Below, one piece after another: positions 31,589-40,560 of a stretch of 64,000 nucleotides of DNA; the first letter of the stretch is position 1; every line of letters begins with the position of its first letter. Where the stretch lies: positions 369,706-433,705 of the forward strand of contig CAWDVK010000017.1 in the NCBI GenBank assembly GCA_963805715.1. Direction: 5' to 3'. The position numbers and the translations under genes were made by a program. The notes under the pieces were generated by a model, which was not told the DNA's origin, did no database searches, and saw nothing but the letters and a program-made list of their open reading frames with translations. Origin of the DNA: CAWDVK01 sp963805715 (GTDB lineage Bacteria > Actinomycetota > Actinomycetes > Streptosporangiales > Streptosporangiaceae).

Positions 31589-31906
31589 GTGCACGGCAAG
31601 TTCGATGATCTCGGCCGGTTCGCCGACCCGTCGGCGCTGATCTTGACCAGCCTGGCCGACGGCCCCAAGCACGGTTACGCGATCATGACCGACATCGCCG
31701 CTTTCAGCGGAGTCGGCATGGAGCCGGGCACTTTGTACGGGGCGCTGTCCCGGCTGGAGCGCCGGGGCTGGATCCGGCCGCTGACCGCCGACGAGCGCCG
31801 CCGCCCGTACGAGATCACCGCCGTCGGCCAGCAGGTCCTGGCCGAGCAGCTGCAGTCTATGCAGCAGATCGTGCGCACCGGCCGCCAGCGCATCGCCACC
31901 GCCTGA
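31589..31906 (+). CDS. PadR-family transcriptional regulator
   Basis: 105 residues from GTG 31589, preceded by GAGGTG. It is the winged helix of PadR: SALILTSLADGPKHGYAIMT, GMEPGTLYGALSRLERRGWI and RRPYEITAVGQQVLAEQL. The C-terminal dimerisation helix is short. PadR proteins repress by binding palindromes and usually control an adjacent gene; here that is the membrane WD40-like protein seven bases downstream. An AT-rich stretch with TTAGTAATCAGTACTGAATAA (31556-31576) just upstream could be the operator. Confidence 0.88.
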   Translation: MHGKFDDLGRFADPSALILTSLADGPKHGYAIMTDIAAFSGVGMEPGTLYGALSRLERRGWIRPLTADERRRPYEITAVGQQVLAEQLQSMQQIVRTGRQRIATA

Positions 31907-31912
31907 GCCCCG

Positions 31913-33265
31913 ATGAAGCCCGCCCTGGCCGACCGGCTGTGCCGCGCCCTGGTCGGCTGCTATCCGCACCGCTGGAAGCAGCGTTACGCCGCGGAAATGC
32001 TCGATGTTCTCGACCAGCACCGCGCGGGACCGCGAACCGTACTCAGCCTGGCCGGCGGCGCCCTGACCACCCACCTGGACCCCGGCTACCGGATGGAGAT
32101 CCGCCCCATGCCCCGCCTGAGCAAGGACGCCAAGCTAGCCGTCGTCCTGTCCGCCGCCGTGCCCGCCGCCCTCTTTGCGCTCGTGGCCCTGCCCGCCATC
32201 GCCCAGAACATCAGGGAAAGCAGCTGGCACCTGTCCAACAGCGGCGCGGTGGGGCCGGTCGCGTTCTCGCGCGACCGGCGCATCCTGGCCGGCGCCGCGG
32301 ACGGCCCGCCCTGGTCCGGCACCAGCATCCTGTGGGATGTCACCGACCAGGCTCTGCCGCGGCGGCTGGCGGCGTTCGAGGGCGGCAACCCCACTACGAT
32401 CTCGCCGGACGGCCGCACCGTGGCCACGATCGCGTTCGGCGGCCAGCCGATCCTGTGGAACGTGACCCGCCCGCGCCACCCGGCCCGGCTGGCCGTGCTG
32501 TCGGCCGGCCTCGCCGGCGGCCCGTGGGGCGAGGCGTTCTCCCCCAGCGGCCGCCTCCTGGCCGCCGCCTCCACCAGCGAGCTGGTCCTGTGGAACGTGG
32601 CCGACCCGGCCCGGCCCCGCCTGCTGCGCACCCTCGCCGCCCCAGTCCAGACCGGCAACCCCGGCAACTTCGACCTCGGCGACGGCGACCTCGTGTTCTC
32701 CCCGGACGGCCGCATCCTGGCCAGCGCATCCGGCACCGACCAGATCACCCTATGGAACGTGACCCGCCCGGCCCGTGCCACCCGCATCGCCACCCTGCGC
32801 GGCCCGAGCGACTACTTCACCGCTCTCGCGTTCTCGCCCCGGGCGAACCTGCTGGCCGGCGTGACCTTCCACGGCAGCGTGCTGGTGTTCCGCCTGGCCG
32901 GGCCAGGCCACCCGGTCCGAGTCGCCACCCGCCCCCACCTCCTGGCCAGCGCCCGGTTCCCCGGCGGAGGGCGCGGCCCGGCCGACCCGTGCAATCCCGG
33001 CTGCGCAACCGCCGCCTACGCAATCGGCTTCACCCCGGACGGCCATTCCCTGACCGTCGTGATCGACCGTTCCGAGGCGTTTCCCAGCACGACGGACCGC
33101 GACACGGTATTCACCTGGCAGGTAGCCAGCTCCGGCGCCCTCTCCGACCTCACCACCATCTTCCGCAACGTCAGCGACTCCCAGCCGACCCTGGCCCCAG
33201 GCGACCGCATCGTGGCCGACGGCTCCGAGCTAGGCGGCAAAGTACACCTGTGGACCCTGCCCTGA
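31913..33265 (+). CDS. Membrane-anchored beta-propeller (WD40-like) protein
   Basis: 450 residues. An N-terminal cytosolic part (CRALVGCYPHRWKQRYAAEM) is typical of PadR-linked proteins. One membrane helix at about 75-98 (LAVVLSAAVPAALFALVALP) follows. Then comes a propeller with repeated FSPDGR-L-x-x-x-x-x-LWNV units: FSRDRRILA, ISPDGRTVA, FSPSGRLLA, FSPDGRILA, FSPRANLLA and FTPDGHSLT, each followed by a W-D/N-V blade end. The propeller faces outside. The function is unknown; such PadR-propeller pairs may sense the envelope state. Co-transcribed with padR. Confidence 0.75.
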   Translation: MKPALADRLCRALVGCYPHRWKQRYAAEMLDVLDQHRAGPRTVLSLAGGALTTHLDPGYRMEIRPMPRLSKDAKLAVVLSAAVPAALFALVALPAIAQNIRESSWHLSNSGAVGPVAFSRDRRILAGAADGPPWSGTSILWDVTDQALPRRLAAFEGGNPTTISPDGRTVATIAFGGQPILWNVTRPRHPARLAVLSAGLAGGPWGEAFSPSGRLLAAASTSELVLWNVADPARPRLLRTLAAPVQTGNPGNFDLGDGDLVFSPDGRILASASGTDQITLWNVTRPARATRIATLRGPSDYFTALAFSPRANLLAGVTFHGSVLVFRLAGPGHPVRVATRPHLLASARFPGGGRGPADPCNPGCATAAYAIGFTPDGHSLTVVIDRSEAFPSTTDRDTVFTWQVASSGALSDLTTIFRNVSDSQPTLAPGDRIVADGSELGGKVHLWTLP

Positions 33266-33479
33266 CCGTCCCGCCACGTCGGCAGGCACTCAAGGCCCTG
33301 CGTCCCGATCAAACCCGGCAAGGAACTCACTCAGCTCGGAAAGCCGTCCGCCAGCGCGCACAGCGGCGGTGAAGTGCCGTCCATTCGGGCCACAACACGC
33401 ACCAGCGAATTGACCGGGCTCACTCGCCTCCGCGGCGAGGGTCTGTCAAGCTAACTGGTCGCCGACTGTCGAGGCACTC

Positions 33480-33756
33480 GACGCGATCGTGCCAAGCGAC
33501 AAACTGGCCGGCTTGCGCCTCCAACTTTCCGGACTCCGGAACCTAGCCCTCGACCAACCGGATCGTCCGGGTGGTCGAGACTGTCTACGAGCTGGACCGG
33601 CTCGTGAAGGGCAAGCCGAAGTCCGGAGCTGGCATCCGCAAGGTAGCGCTGCCCGAACTGGTGATCCCGGAGCTTGCGCGTGGAATACGGCCCGCACCCA
33701 GGCTGCCGCGTCATTGCAAGAAAGGCCGCCGAGCAGCCAGAGGACGCGCCAGATGA
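33480..33756 (+). pseudogene. Tyrosine integrase relic beside the tRNA-Gly fragment
   Basis: 33568-33700 reads VRVVETVYELDRLVKGKPKS then GAGIRKVALPELVIPELARG, the beta-sheet segment between the first catalytic Arg region and the H-x-x-R box in actinobacterial phage-type integrases (K-x-P-K-S-x-A-G-x-R-x-V-x-L-P). The segment before it (33480-33560) fits in another frame. The catalytic R, H-x-x-R and Tyr are all missing. It ends about 40 bases before the tRNA-Gly att-like fragment, as int-att pairs do. Confidence 0.65.
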
Positions 33757-33792
33757 TCACGCTCGAAAGATGCCTGACCTGCGCTAACTGCA

Positions 33793-33836
33793 TGGAGCGG
33801 GTGACGAGAATCGAACTCGCACTATCAGCTTGGGAA
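33793..33836 (-). repeat. att-like fragment: 3' half of a tRNA-Gly(CCC)
   Basis: The minus strand reads anticodon loop TTCCCAA, stem GCTGA, T-arm GCGAGTTCGATTCTCGT, acceptor CACCCGC, T and CCA: 44 nt of a glycine tRNA with anticodon CCC. The 5' half is absent, so no functional tRNA is made. Together with the integrase relic just before it, this marks an element end derived from integration into a tRNA-Gly gene elsewhere. Confidence 0.85.
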
Positions 33837-34741
33837 TCGGTCCGATACCGGCCGGTTGCAGGCCTGACCTGCATGGGACGGTGCCCCTGAGTGCGCTTAT
33901 TTGACCTCTGTTGACCCTGGCTAGTTGCACGTTAATTGCACGACGATCTTGCCCTGGCCTGGACGGAGTGGGCCAACATCATTGAGCGGCAAGCAGGTCG
34001 GAGATCACCAGCTTGTAAGTTCGGTATCGCATAGCCGTCGTAGGGCCTGACCTGTCAATTTGCTGCGCCGTGATTGACCCTGGCTTACCGCCTGCCACCG
34101 TCGCTAATGGCCCGTTAATGGCCCGGCAATTTTGGATGCGCCGTCCGTGGCCTGCTGCTCGTCCTCATCCCTCTGATGGGCCAGCTCAGAAGGTCGGTGA
34201 TTTTGGCCACCCTGCCTGGCCAGGACTTTATGTTCGTACTGGCTATCAGCTCACGGCGCGTCTGAGTGATCGCTGCTACCCGCAGGGGTCCGTGGATGTG
34301 GCCCGTTTGTGGCCCGCGCCTGCAGTCTTGCCCCGGCTACACAAGATCCGTCTCGGCTTCGTGTCCATGAAACGCCTTCTGGGTGGAATGGCCTCCCGCC
34401 CATCCCCAGGCTCCGCCGGACACGGTGCCGAGCACGATCCAGATCGGGATGATCATGAAAATACGGAAGAACGACGTCAGCCGGCATCGACGGCCATCCC
34501 GCGCCATGCGCCGAATTGTCGTTCTCCGCGTCGCTCGTCGCCGGGCTCGCGAAGCTCGGTTGCGAGGTCACCGTGGAGCCGGCTCGGGCAGCCTGGCCGT
34601 CCAGCCACCAGAATCCGGTCCGCCGGATGCTGTCGCCTGCCGGGTAAAGTCCAGTTTCCTCAGGCTGTGACTCTAGGCTGCGGTATCGGGCAAAGAGGAT
34701 GAGGAGGCGCTCCGGATGGCTGGAGGGGACCCGCGATCACG
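33837..34741. other. Non-coding junction with integrase-end motifs
   Basis: Two diverged copies of the dispersed motif lie here: 33921-33953 (CTAGTTGCACGTTAATTGCA, then CGACGATCTTGCC) and 34104-34135. They are preceded by TTGACC direct repeats (33901, 33911 and 34075), which could be integrase arm sites. The minus strand at about 34340-34480 reads LTSFFRIFMIIPIWIVLGTV as a single membrane helix, a probable small gene remnant. Nothing else is supported. Confidence 0.5.
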
Positions 34742-36712
34742 ATGAGGGTTCTGGTGCTACCACTGATCTTCGTGTTCACCGCGCTGACCGTGCTGGTGTT
34801 CGCGGTCGGTGCCCGGCGGCTGCTGGGATTGCGGTTCTCGTTCCTGCGCACGCTGATCGCAGGCGTCCTGGCGTTCCTGATCGCCTCGCCAATAATCACG
34901 GCCATCAGCGGCTCGGTGGTCACAAAGCGAACGAGCGTCCTGCCCGAGCTGTGGTTCGTGATCCTGGGCGTGACGATCGCGCTGGTGGTCGGCATGGTGT
35001 TCCTGGTCGTGGCCGAGGCGCTGGTGCCGAGCGGGTCGGTGCCGGGGCCGCTCTACGTGCTGCGCGACATGCACAGGCGGATGGGCCGGGCGCGGCGCTA
35101 CTGGCAGATCAGCAGGATCTTGGTGCGGCGCGGCCTGATGCCGTACGTGCGGGGCGGACGCCGGTCCGAGCTGGCCACGCCCGAGGGCCGGGCCAGGCTG
35201 GCCCGCTCGGTGCGCCTGGCCATGGAGGACGGCGGGGTCACCTTCGTCAAGCTCGGGCAGGTGCTGTCCACTCGCCGTGATCTTCTCCCGGCGGAGTTCA
35301 TCAGCGAGCTGAGCCGCCTGCAAGACGACGCGGCCGAAGTCCCCTGGCCCGGGATCGAGCAGGTGCTGCGGTCCGAGCTGGGCGCTGAGGTGGGCGAGCT
35401 GTTCGCCAGCTTCGATCGTGAGCCGCTTGCCGCAGCGTCCATCGCCCAGGTGCACGCGGCGACGCTCCCGTCGGGGGCCCGGGTCGTGGTCAAGGTGCGG
35501 CGGCCGGATGTCAGCCAGATCGTGGACAGGGATCTGGACATCGCCGGTCGGCTGGCGGCCCGGCTGGAGCGCAGCACCAGCTGGGGCCGGGCGGTGGGCA
35601 CGGCCGGGCTTGCCGCCGGATTCGCCGGCGCCCTGCGCGAGGAGCTCGACCTGCGGGTAGAAGCGCGCAACATGACCTCGGTGGCCGCCGCGCCGGGCAG
35701 CCGCGGCAGCGGCGGCATCGCCATTCCGGTGCCCTACCAGCCGCTGTGCACCGGGCTGGTGCTGGTGATGGAACGCTTCGACGGGCGGCCGCTGGCCGCG
35801 ATCGACGCCGGCATGCCCGCTGACGTGCGCGCCGCGCTGGCCCGCAGCCTGCTCGACTGCCTGCTCCGGGAGATCATGCTGGAGGGGACCTTCCACGCCG
35901 ACCCGCACCCGGGCAACGTCCTGCTGCTGGCCGACGGCAGGCTCGGGCTGCTGGACTTCGGGTCCGTCGGGCGCATCGACCAAGGGCTGCGTTCCGCGCT
36001 GCAGCGGCTGCTGCTGGCCCTGGACAAGGGCGACCCCGCCGGGCTGGCCGACGCGCTCCTGGAGGTGGTCGAGCGACCCGAGGAGCTGGACGAGCTACGC
36101 CTGGAACGGATGCTGGGCCGGTTCCTGGCCCGGCACGTCGCAGCCGGGATCACCCCCGACGTGACGATGTTCACCGACCTGTTCCGCATCGTCTCCGACC
36201 ACGGGCTGGCGGTACCACCGGAGATAGCCGCGGTATTCCGCGCGCTGGCCACGATGGAGGGCACGCTTACCCAGCTCGCCCCGGGCTTCGACATCGTGGC
36301 CGAAGCCCGCCGGTTCGCGGGCCAGCAGCTTGCCGGGCAGTTCAGCCCGGACACGCTGCGCACGACCGCGGCCGACGAGCTGGTCGCGCTGCTGCCCCTG
36401 CTGCGCCGCCTCCCGAGGCGCATCGACCGGATCGGCGGAGCGCTCGAAGCCGGACGGCTCAGCGTCAACGTCCGCCTCCTCGCCGATGAAGGCGACCGCC
36501 GGATAATCACGGGCCTGCTCTACCTGGTGCTGACCACGTTTCTCGCCGCGACCAGCGGCATCATGGCGGTACTTATGCTCGGCCTGCGCGGCGGGCCAGC
36601 CATCACCAGCCGGGTATCCCTCTTCCAGTTCCTCGGCTACTGCCTGCTGGTGATCTCAGCTATCCTCGCGCTGCGCGTGCTCGCACTCGTGTTCCGCCCA
36701 AACAGGGCCTAG
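34742..36712 (+). CDS. UbiB/AarF (ABC1/ADCK-like) atypical kinase with membrane segments
   Basis: 656 residues. An N-terminal pair to trio of membrane helices (residues 3-25, 34-54, 70-92) precedes the ABC1 kinase core: FVKLGQVLSTRRDLLPAEFI (KxGQ motif), AAASIAQVHAATL (the A-rich loop replacing the Gly-rich loop), VVVKVRRPDV (catalytic Lys), EELDLRVEARNM, FHADPHPGNVLL (catalytic loop) and LLDFGSVG (DFG). Two C-terminal helices (about 595-620 and 630-650) are the usual anchor. The family supports quinone biosynthesis or lipid traffic in membranes by ATPase-like activity. It lies alone between integrative-element junctions. ATG 34742. Confidence 0.88.
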   Translation: MRVLVLPLIFVFTALTVLVFAVGARRLLGLRFSFLRTLIAGVLAFLIASPIITAISGSVVTKRTSVLPELWFVILGVTIALVVGMVFLVVAEALVPSGSVPGPLYVLRDMHRRMGRARRYWQISRILVRRGLMPYVRGGRRSELATPEGRARLARSVRLAMEDGGVTFVKLGQVLSTRRDLLPAEFISELSRLQDDAAEVPWPGIEQVLRSELGAEVGELFASFDREPLAAASIAQVHAATLPSGARVVVKVRRPDVSQIVDRDLDIAGRLAARLERSTSWGRAVGTAGLAAGFAGALREELDLRVEARNMTSVAAAPGSRGSGGIAIPVPYQPLCTGLVLVMERFDGRPLAAIDAGMPADVRAALARSLLDCLLREIMLEGTFHADPHPGNVLLLADGRLGLLDFGSVGRIDQGLRSALQRLLLALDKGDPAGLADALLEVVERPEELDELRLERMLGRFLARHVAAGITPDVTMFTDLFRIVSDHGLAVPPEIAAVFRALATMEGTLTQLAPGFDIVAEARRFAGQQLAGQFSPDTLRTTAADELVALLPLLRRLPRRIDRIGGALEAGRLSVNVRLLADEGDRRIITGLLYLVLTTFLAATSGIMAVLMLGLRGGPAITSRVSLFQFLGYCLLVISAILALRVLALVFRPNRA

Positions 36713-36767
36713 CCACATCTGGGCGTCATCCCCTCGGTCGGGCACCCTCTGGGCCACTCCCGGTTCT

Positions 36768-36824
36768 CCGGGACGGCAAGGGTCTGCCCGAAGGGTCGAG
36801 CGAAACGAGCCCTTGCCGTCCCGG
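36768..36824. terminator. Strong GC hairpin after the UbiB-like gene
   Basis: CCGGGACGGCAAGGG at 36768-36782 pairs perfectly with CCCTTGCCGTCCCGG at 36810-36824: a 15-bp stem with a 27-base loop, 56 bp after the stop codon. There is no T tract, as usual for terminators in high-GC actinobacteria. It may also work as a bidirectional transcription block. Confidence 0.65.
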
Positions 36825-36930
36825 GGGGTTCGGGAGTAGGGCTCTGCCTGCCCGGGCGAGGAGATGACCCCCGTTCTGATCCCCCCCATCTCCGAGGGAG
36901 GGCCGGGGGCCCGGGGCAGCGCCCCCGCAA

Positions 36931-36947
36931 TAAAGCCGACGGCTTTA
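36931..36947. terminator. Palindromic hairpin TAAAGCCG-A-CGGCTTTA
   Basis: TAAAGCCG (36931-36938) and CGGCTTTA (36940-36947) form a perfect 8-bp stem around one base, with A/T-rich tips on both sides. It follows the larger hairpin by 106 bp and could act as a second, bidirectional terminator. Confidence 0.45.
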
Positions 36948-37846
36948 CATCAGGGAGTCGGCGGCCTCGCTAGATCCATGGCCTCTACCTGCGGCTAATT
37001 TAAACCGTCCAGACAGTCCTGCACTGATGCTGCTGTTTCGCCGTGGTTGCGAACAGCCTCTTCGTCCCGAACTACGCGCGGCGCTGGGCGTTTGGTCATC
37101 GTCCCAGCCATCGCGTGGTGCTCGTGGCCGCACGGGCTGGTGGCTGTGAGGGGGTCGTTGCTGTATTCCGCTTGCTGTACCCATCGGTAGTGACCCCTCT
37201 CTCGTCAGGAGCCGGGATAATGGCGGTTATATAGCCTGACCTGCCGTTTTCGTTGACCGTACATGACCGGGTTTGACCGCTCGCTACCCTGGCGAATGGC
37301 ACGATGATCTTGCGAGCCGTGTCCGTCCACCAGCAGATGCGGTCGCTGGGTTATGAGCCCACGACGCACGTCTTGCTGGTCCCTGGGATTCCCGCTGCGT
37401 CTCGCTGACCAGGACACGACGAACCGAGTCGTCTCACGCCTCGCGCAGCATCTCCGCTGTCCTGCACGGTCTCGTTAGCGAATCCGTTAGCAGACCCACC
37501 GCGTGGCCTGCGGGTTCCTGCTCCTTCCCGTCCTTCTCGTAGCTGCCATCCGCTAGGCCAGCGAGAAGGACGCGGCCCATACCGCCGATCTCTACCGTGT
37601 CAAGGTGCCGAGTTGCGGGTCCGGGTTGCGGGAATCATCGATCTCACCTGGGCGTGCATCGATAAGCGGCCCCCCGGTCTCCCCGTGCTGACCCTCGTTC
37701 CCCCGTCCTCTGTGGGGACACTGCAGGGTCAACCGCGGGGTCGGGATCTTGGAGCGGCGAGGAGAATCGGTGCCCCGATCCTGAACCGCTTCTCGCCGGG
37801 CCGGGGTCATGGCCCCTGCACCAACGGGCCTCGAAGATGTAGTTGT
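36948..37846. other. Gene-free stretch of about 0.9 kb with integrase-end motif
   Basis: No convincing gene. At 37228-37280 four TGACC/TTGACC direct repeats stand close together and are followed at 37294-37312 by a partial copy of the dispersed motif (GAATGGCACGATGATCTTG), the same arrangement as near 33.9 and 40.5 kb. The rest has mixed composition and looks like scar DNA. Confidence 0.5.
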
Positions 37847-38563
37847 CTACTCGATTCCGCCCGCGGTGCCGGGGAGCGCGTTTTGGCGCGTCAGCAAGAT
37901 GACGCTGCTCACCAGGACGAAGATCAGGAACAGCACGAACGCGATGAGGTCGAGAACGAGCCCGAACGAGGCGATGACGCCGCCGAGGCCGAAGCCCTGG
38001 AGGAAGAACAGGATCCCGGCGAGGATCGAGGCCCACCCGAGCCAGCGCGGCAGGACGCCGCTGCCGATCACGAGCACGCCTGCTGCGAACGCAAAGAGGC
38101 TGCCGAACACGTCCCCGACGCTGTCCAGGGCGTAGGTCATCAGGTACAGCGTGTAGGACACGCCCTGATCGTGGTGGAACCCGAACGACGCGAGTTTCGC
38201 GCCGAGCAAGCCGAAGATACCGATGTCGCTGACGGCATGCAGGGCAATAAAGAGCGCTCCGCCAGTTAGGACCAGGGAGCCAAGGAACAGCGGCCGATCG
38301 GTGTCCCGGCGCAGCAGGTCGTGCAGCTTGGCCAGGTAGATCAGGAACATGGCGGCATAGACGACGGATAGGTATGTGATCACCAGCAGCTGCCCGCGGT
38401 GGTCGTAAAGCGTGTTCGTGATCTTCGCCGCCGAGGCGTTCTGGCTCGCGCCGCCGCCGAGCACCCCGACCACGGTCTCCGCCACCAGCGCTATGACGTA
38501 AAGGATGCCCGCTGCCCAGGCGTACCGCTCCCACGCGCTAGAGGTCCGCGTCGCTGCCGCCAT
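37847..38563 (-). CDS. Multispan membrane protein, DUF4386-like
   Basis: 238 residues with seven hydrophobic segments: YAWAAGILYVIALVAETVVG, LLVITYLSVVYAAMFLIYLA, FLGSLVLTGGALFIALHAVS, YTLYLMTYALDSVGDVFGSL, FAAGVLVIGSGVL, WASILAGILFFLQGFGL, and a last helix LVLDLIAFVLFLIFVLVSSV. The layout and the polar H-D-L-L-R loop resemble the DUF4386 group; the function is unknown. ATG 38561-38563 is chosen (GGGGGAAG upstream); in-frame ATGs at 38578 and 38596 would add 5 or 11 residues. Confidence 0.7.
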   Translation of the reverse strand: MAAATRTSSAWERYAWAAGILYVIALVAETVVGVLGGGASQNASAAKITNTLYDHRGQLLVITYLSVVYAAMFLIYLAKLHDLLRRDTDRPLFLGSLVLTGGALFIALHAVSDIGIFGLLGAKLASFGFHHDQGVSYTLYLMTYALDSVGDVFGSLFAFAAGVLVIGSGVLPRWLGWASILAGILFFLQGFGLGGVIASFGLVLDLIAFVLFLIFVLVSSVILLTRQNALPGTAGGIE

Positions 38564-38830
38564 GCCATCTTCCCCCATCCTCCCGTTGCGGGCCATTACG
38601 ACCCGGCGTTCACCAGAGACCTACGTCCATGCGAGCGGCGATGACCTGCAACGGGACCGGGGGCGCTTGCCGTTTGACATCAACCCGGCGCTGGCCGGCC
38701 GCGAGGTGCTCGTCCTCAAGGTCGGTGTTCGTGGCAAGCTCTTGCAGATCGTATCCCCGGTCCTGTAGGAGTGGGCAGAAGTAGACGAAATAGCCATCGC
38801 AAGGATTGGTGGCGGAGCAGGGGAGGCTCT

Positions 38831-39307
38831 ATGGGTAAGCGGCTAGGCGCGCTCAGCGCAGTCATTGCAGTGGTGGCACTGGCGGTTGGTATAGCTCTTC
38901 CCGCTGCAGGTTCAACTGGTCACGCCGCTCAGGACCAGACCATCCGCGTGACCGCCGTCGACACGGAGCTAAAGCTCCTTGATCTTGGTGGCACGGGGTT
39001 CTCCCTTGGTAACGAGATCGTGCTCTCCCAAAAGCTGCTGCAGGGCGCAAACCAGGTTGGGCACGGGGGTTCGGTGTGCACGAACGTGTCCGTGGCCCGC
39101 CAGGAGGCGCAGTGCATCGCTACGTACTCGTTCCCCGGCGGGCAGATCACCGCCCAGGCGCTGGTTATCCTTGGCTCAACGGCGCCGTATGTTGCGCCCA
39201 TCACTGGCGGCTCCGGCAAGTACGAGGGTGCGAAAGGTGAGCTACACGTCCAGCTGGTCTCGGCAACCGAGGGGATAGGGATACTGACCTTCCACCTGGA
39301 GCACTGA
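38831..39307 (+). CDS. Secreted allene-oxide-cyclase-like barrel protein
   Basis: 158 residues with a signal peptide (residues 1-32: LGALSAVIAVVALAVGIALP, cleavage near GHA-AQ). The mature part resembles the AOC/dirigent eight-stranded barrel: IRVTAVDTELKLLDLG, SLGNEIVLSQKLL, IATYSFPGGQITAQALVIL, and the conserved end APITGGSGKYEGAKGELHVQ. Two cysteines (V-C-T-N and Q-C-I-A) may pair. Bacterial members are exported, with unknown roles. The ATG at 38831 has GGGGAGG six bases before it. Single gene, followed by dispersed repeat copy 2. Confidence 0.75.
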   Translation: MGKRLGALSAVIAVVALAVGIALPAAGSTGHAAQDQTIRVTAVDTELKLLDLGGTGFSLGNEIVLSQKLLQGANQVGHGGSVCTNVSVARQEAQCIATYSFPGGQITAQALVILGSTAPYVAPITGGSGKYEGAKGELHVQLVSATEGIGILTFHLEH

Positions 39308-39374
39308 CAGGCCCGTTCACCTTCCCCGCCTGCCTCGTAGGCGCGGCGACCCTGGCGAGCGGCGTCCGGGGGTG

Positions 39375-39632
39375 CGGCGCAGCCGATCGCATGCGACGCC
39401 GAAAGGGCGACCCAGACGCGGCGGCCGGAGCGGGACAATGACGCACCGAGGAAGACGGCCCGTGGAGTACCAGGTTGCGTGGCCGGGTGAGCCTGGATGA
39501 TCAGCGGTGGTCTGAGGGCATGGGGCCGGCGCGCGCCCGCCGGGGCCTCCCCAAGGCCGGAGGCCGGCGCTAGTGCCGGCCCGCGGCGCCGCTTGCGGCG
39601 CCGCCTTGATCTAAATACGGAATAATTCGGCA
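39375..39632. repeat. Dispersed repeat, copy 2
   Basis: Matches copy 1 (17504-17764) at both ends: left ATGCGACGCCGAAAGGGCGA, CCCAGACGCGGCGG, GCGGGACAATGA, CGAGGAAGACGGC; right CTTGATCTAAATACG then ATAATTCGGCA. The variable middle is a GC palindrome-rich stretch. It stands directly before the 5'-truncated integrase at 39807. Confidence 0.7.
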
Positions 39633-39806
39633 ACTTGCAGTGTGACAGCGATGCGGTATGGCTATAGCCGTCGCTCCTCTGGTTCTGTCTGTGTCCGGCA
39701 TCGCGGCTAGGTCCGACGGCAGGGTCCTGCCTTCGGCTCGGCTGTCCGGATGCTTGCCTGCTGAGCGTGGGTCGTGCCGGGCGGCCGGGTAGCGTCGGAG
39801 ATGTGA

Positions 39807-40501
39807 GTGACAGCGAGCGCGCGTAACCCGTGCTGGATCCGCGGTGGCGGGGATGAGAAGCCCGCCGAACGACCGGTGCTGACCGTAGTCCAGGTCTTCG
39901 ACCTGGCCGACCGTATGAAAGACCGCCGTTTCCGGGTCCTGGTCCTGGTGGCCACCTTCGCGAGCCTGCGGTGGGGCGAGGCGAATGCGCTGCGCCGCGG
40001 TGACCTGGACCTGGCCGCTGGGACGCTCAGCATCCGCCGCCAGTACATCGAGCTGGCCACCGGTCACCAGCTCGGGCCGCCCAAGTCCCGCGCCGGGATC
40101 CGCACCGTGGCCGTCCCAGCACCAGTCACCAAGGCGCTCGCCGAGCACCTGGACATCTACGCCCAGCCCGGCCCGGACTCGCTCATCTTCACCGGGCCGC
40201 ACGGCGGCATCCTGCGCCGGGGCAACTTCCGCCGTGACTCCGGCTGGCTGGCGGCCGTTGCCGGGATCGGCGTACCGGGTCTGCACTTCCACGATCTGCG
40301 GCATACCGGCAAAGTGCTGGCAGCCCAGTCGGGTGTTAGCCTCGCGACCTCAAAGCGCGGATGGGCCACGACAGCGCACGCGCCGCGATGATCTACCAGC
40401 ACGCCACCACGGCGGCAGATCGCAAGATCGCCACGGCGCTGGCACGGCGGATCAAGGACGCCAAGATCCCGTCCGCGGCCGGTCGCAGGCGGACTCGGTA
40501 A
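39807..40501 (+). pseudogene. Tyrosine integrase, catalytic domain, N-terminally truncated and frameshifted
   Basis: Reads RPVLTVVQVFDLADRMKDRR, ATFASLRWGEANALRRGDLD (catalytic Arg I), GPPKSRAGIRTVAVPAPVTK, LHFHDLRHTGKVLAAQSGVS (H-x-x-R box). After a one-base loss near 40342 the frame changes and continues LKARMGHDSARAAMIYQHAT with the catalytic Tyr, then stops at TAA 40499-40501. The SAM-like core-binding domain at the N-terminus is gone. The gene ends 60 bp before the tRNA-Ala att copy, the typical int-attP layout of actinobacterial integrative elements (pSAM2 type). Confidence 0.9.
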
Positions 40502-40542
40502 TGGCACGCTAATGGCACGCACGGGGGATCCGGTGATCTTGG
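40499..40542. repeat. Integrase-end motif, reference copy
   Basis: TAATGGCACGCTAATGGCAC, a variable spacer, then GTGATCTTGG. It begins with the integrase stop codon. Diverged copies lie at 11051, 31319, 33921, 34104 and 37294, none of them beside an intact integrase. It may be an attP-flanking sequence shared by related elements. Confidence 0.7.
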
Positions 40543-40560
40543 TAGGGATGTTTTGCCTGG

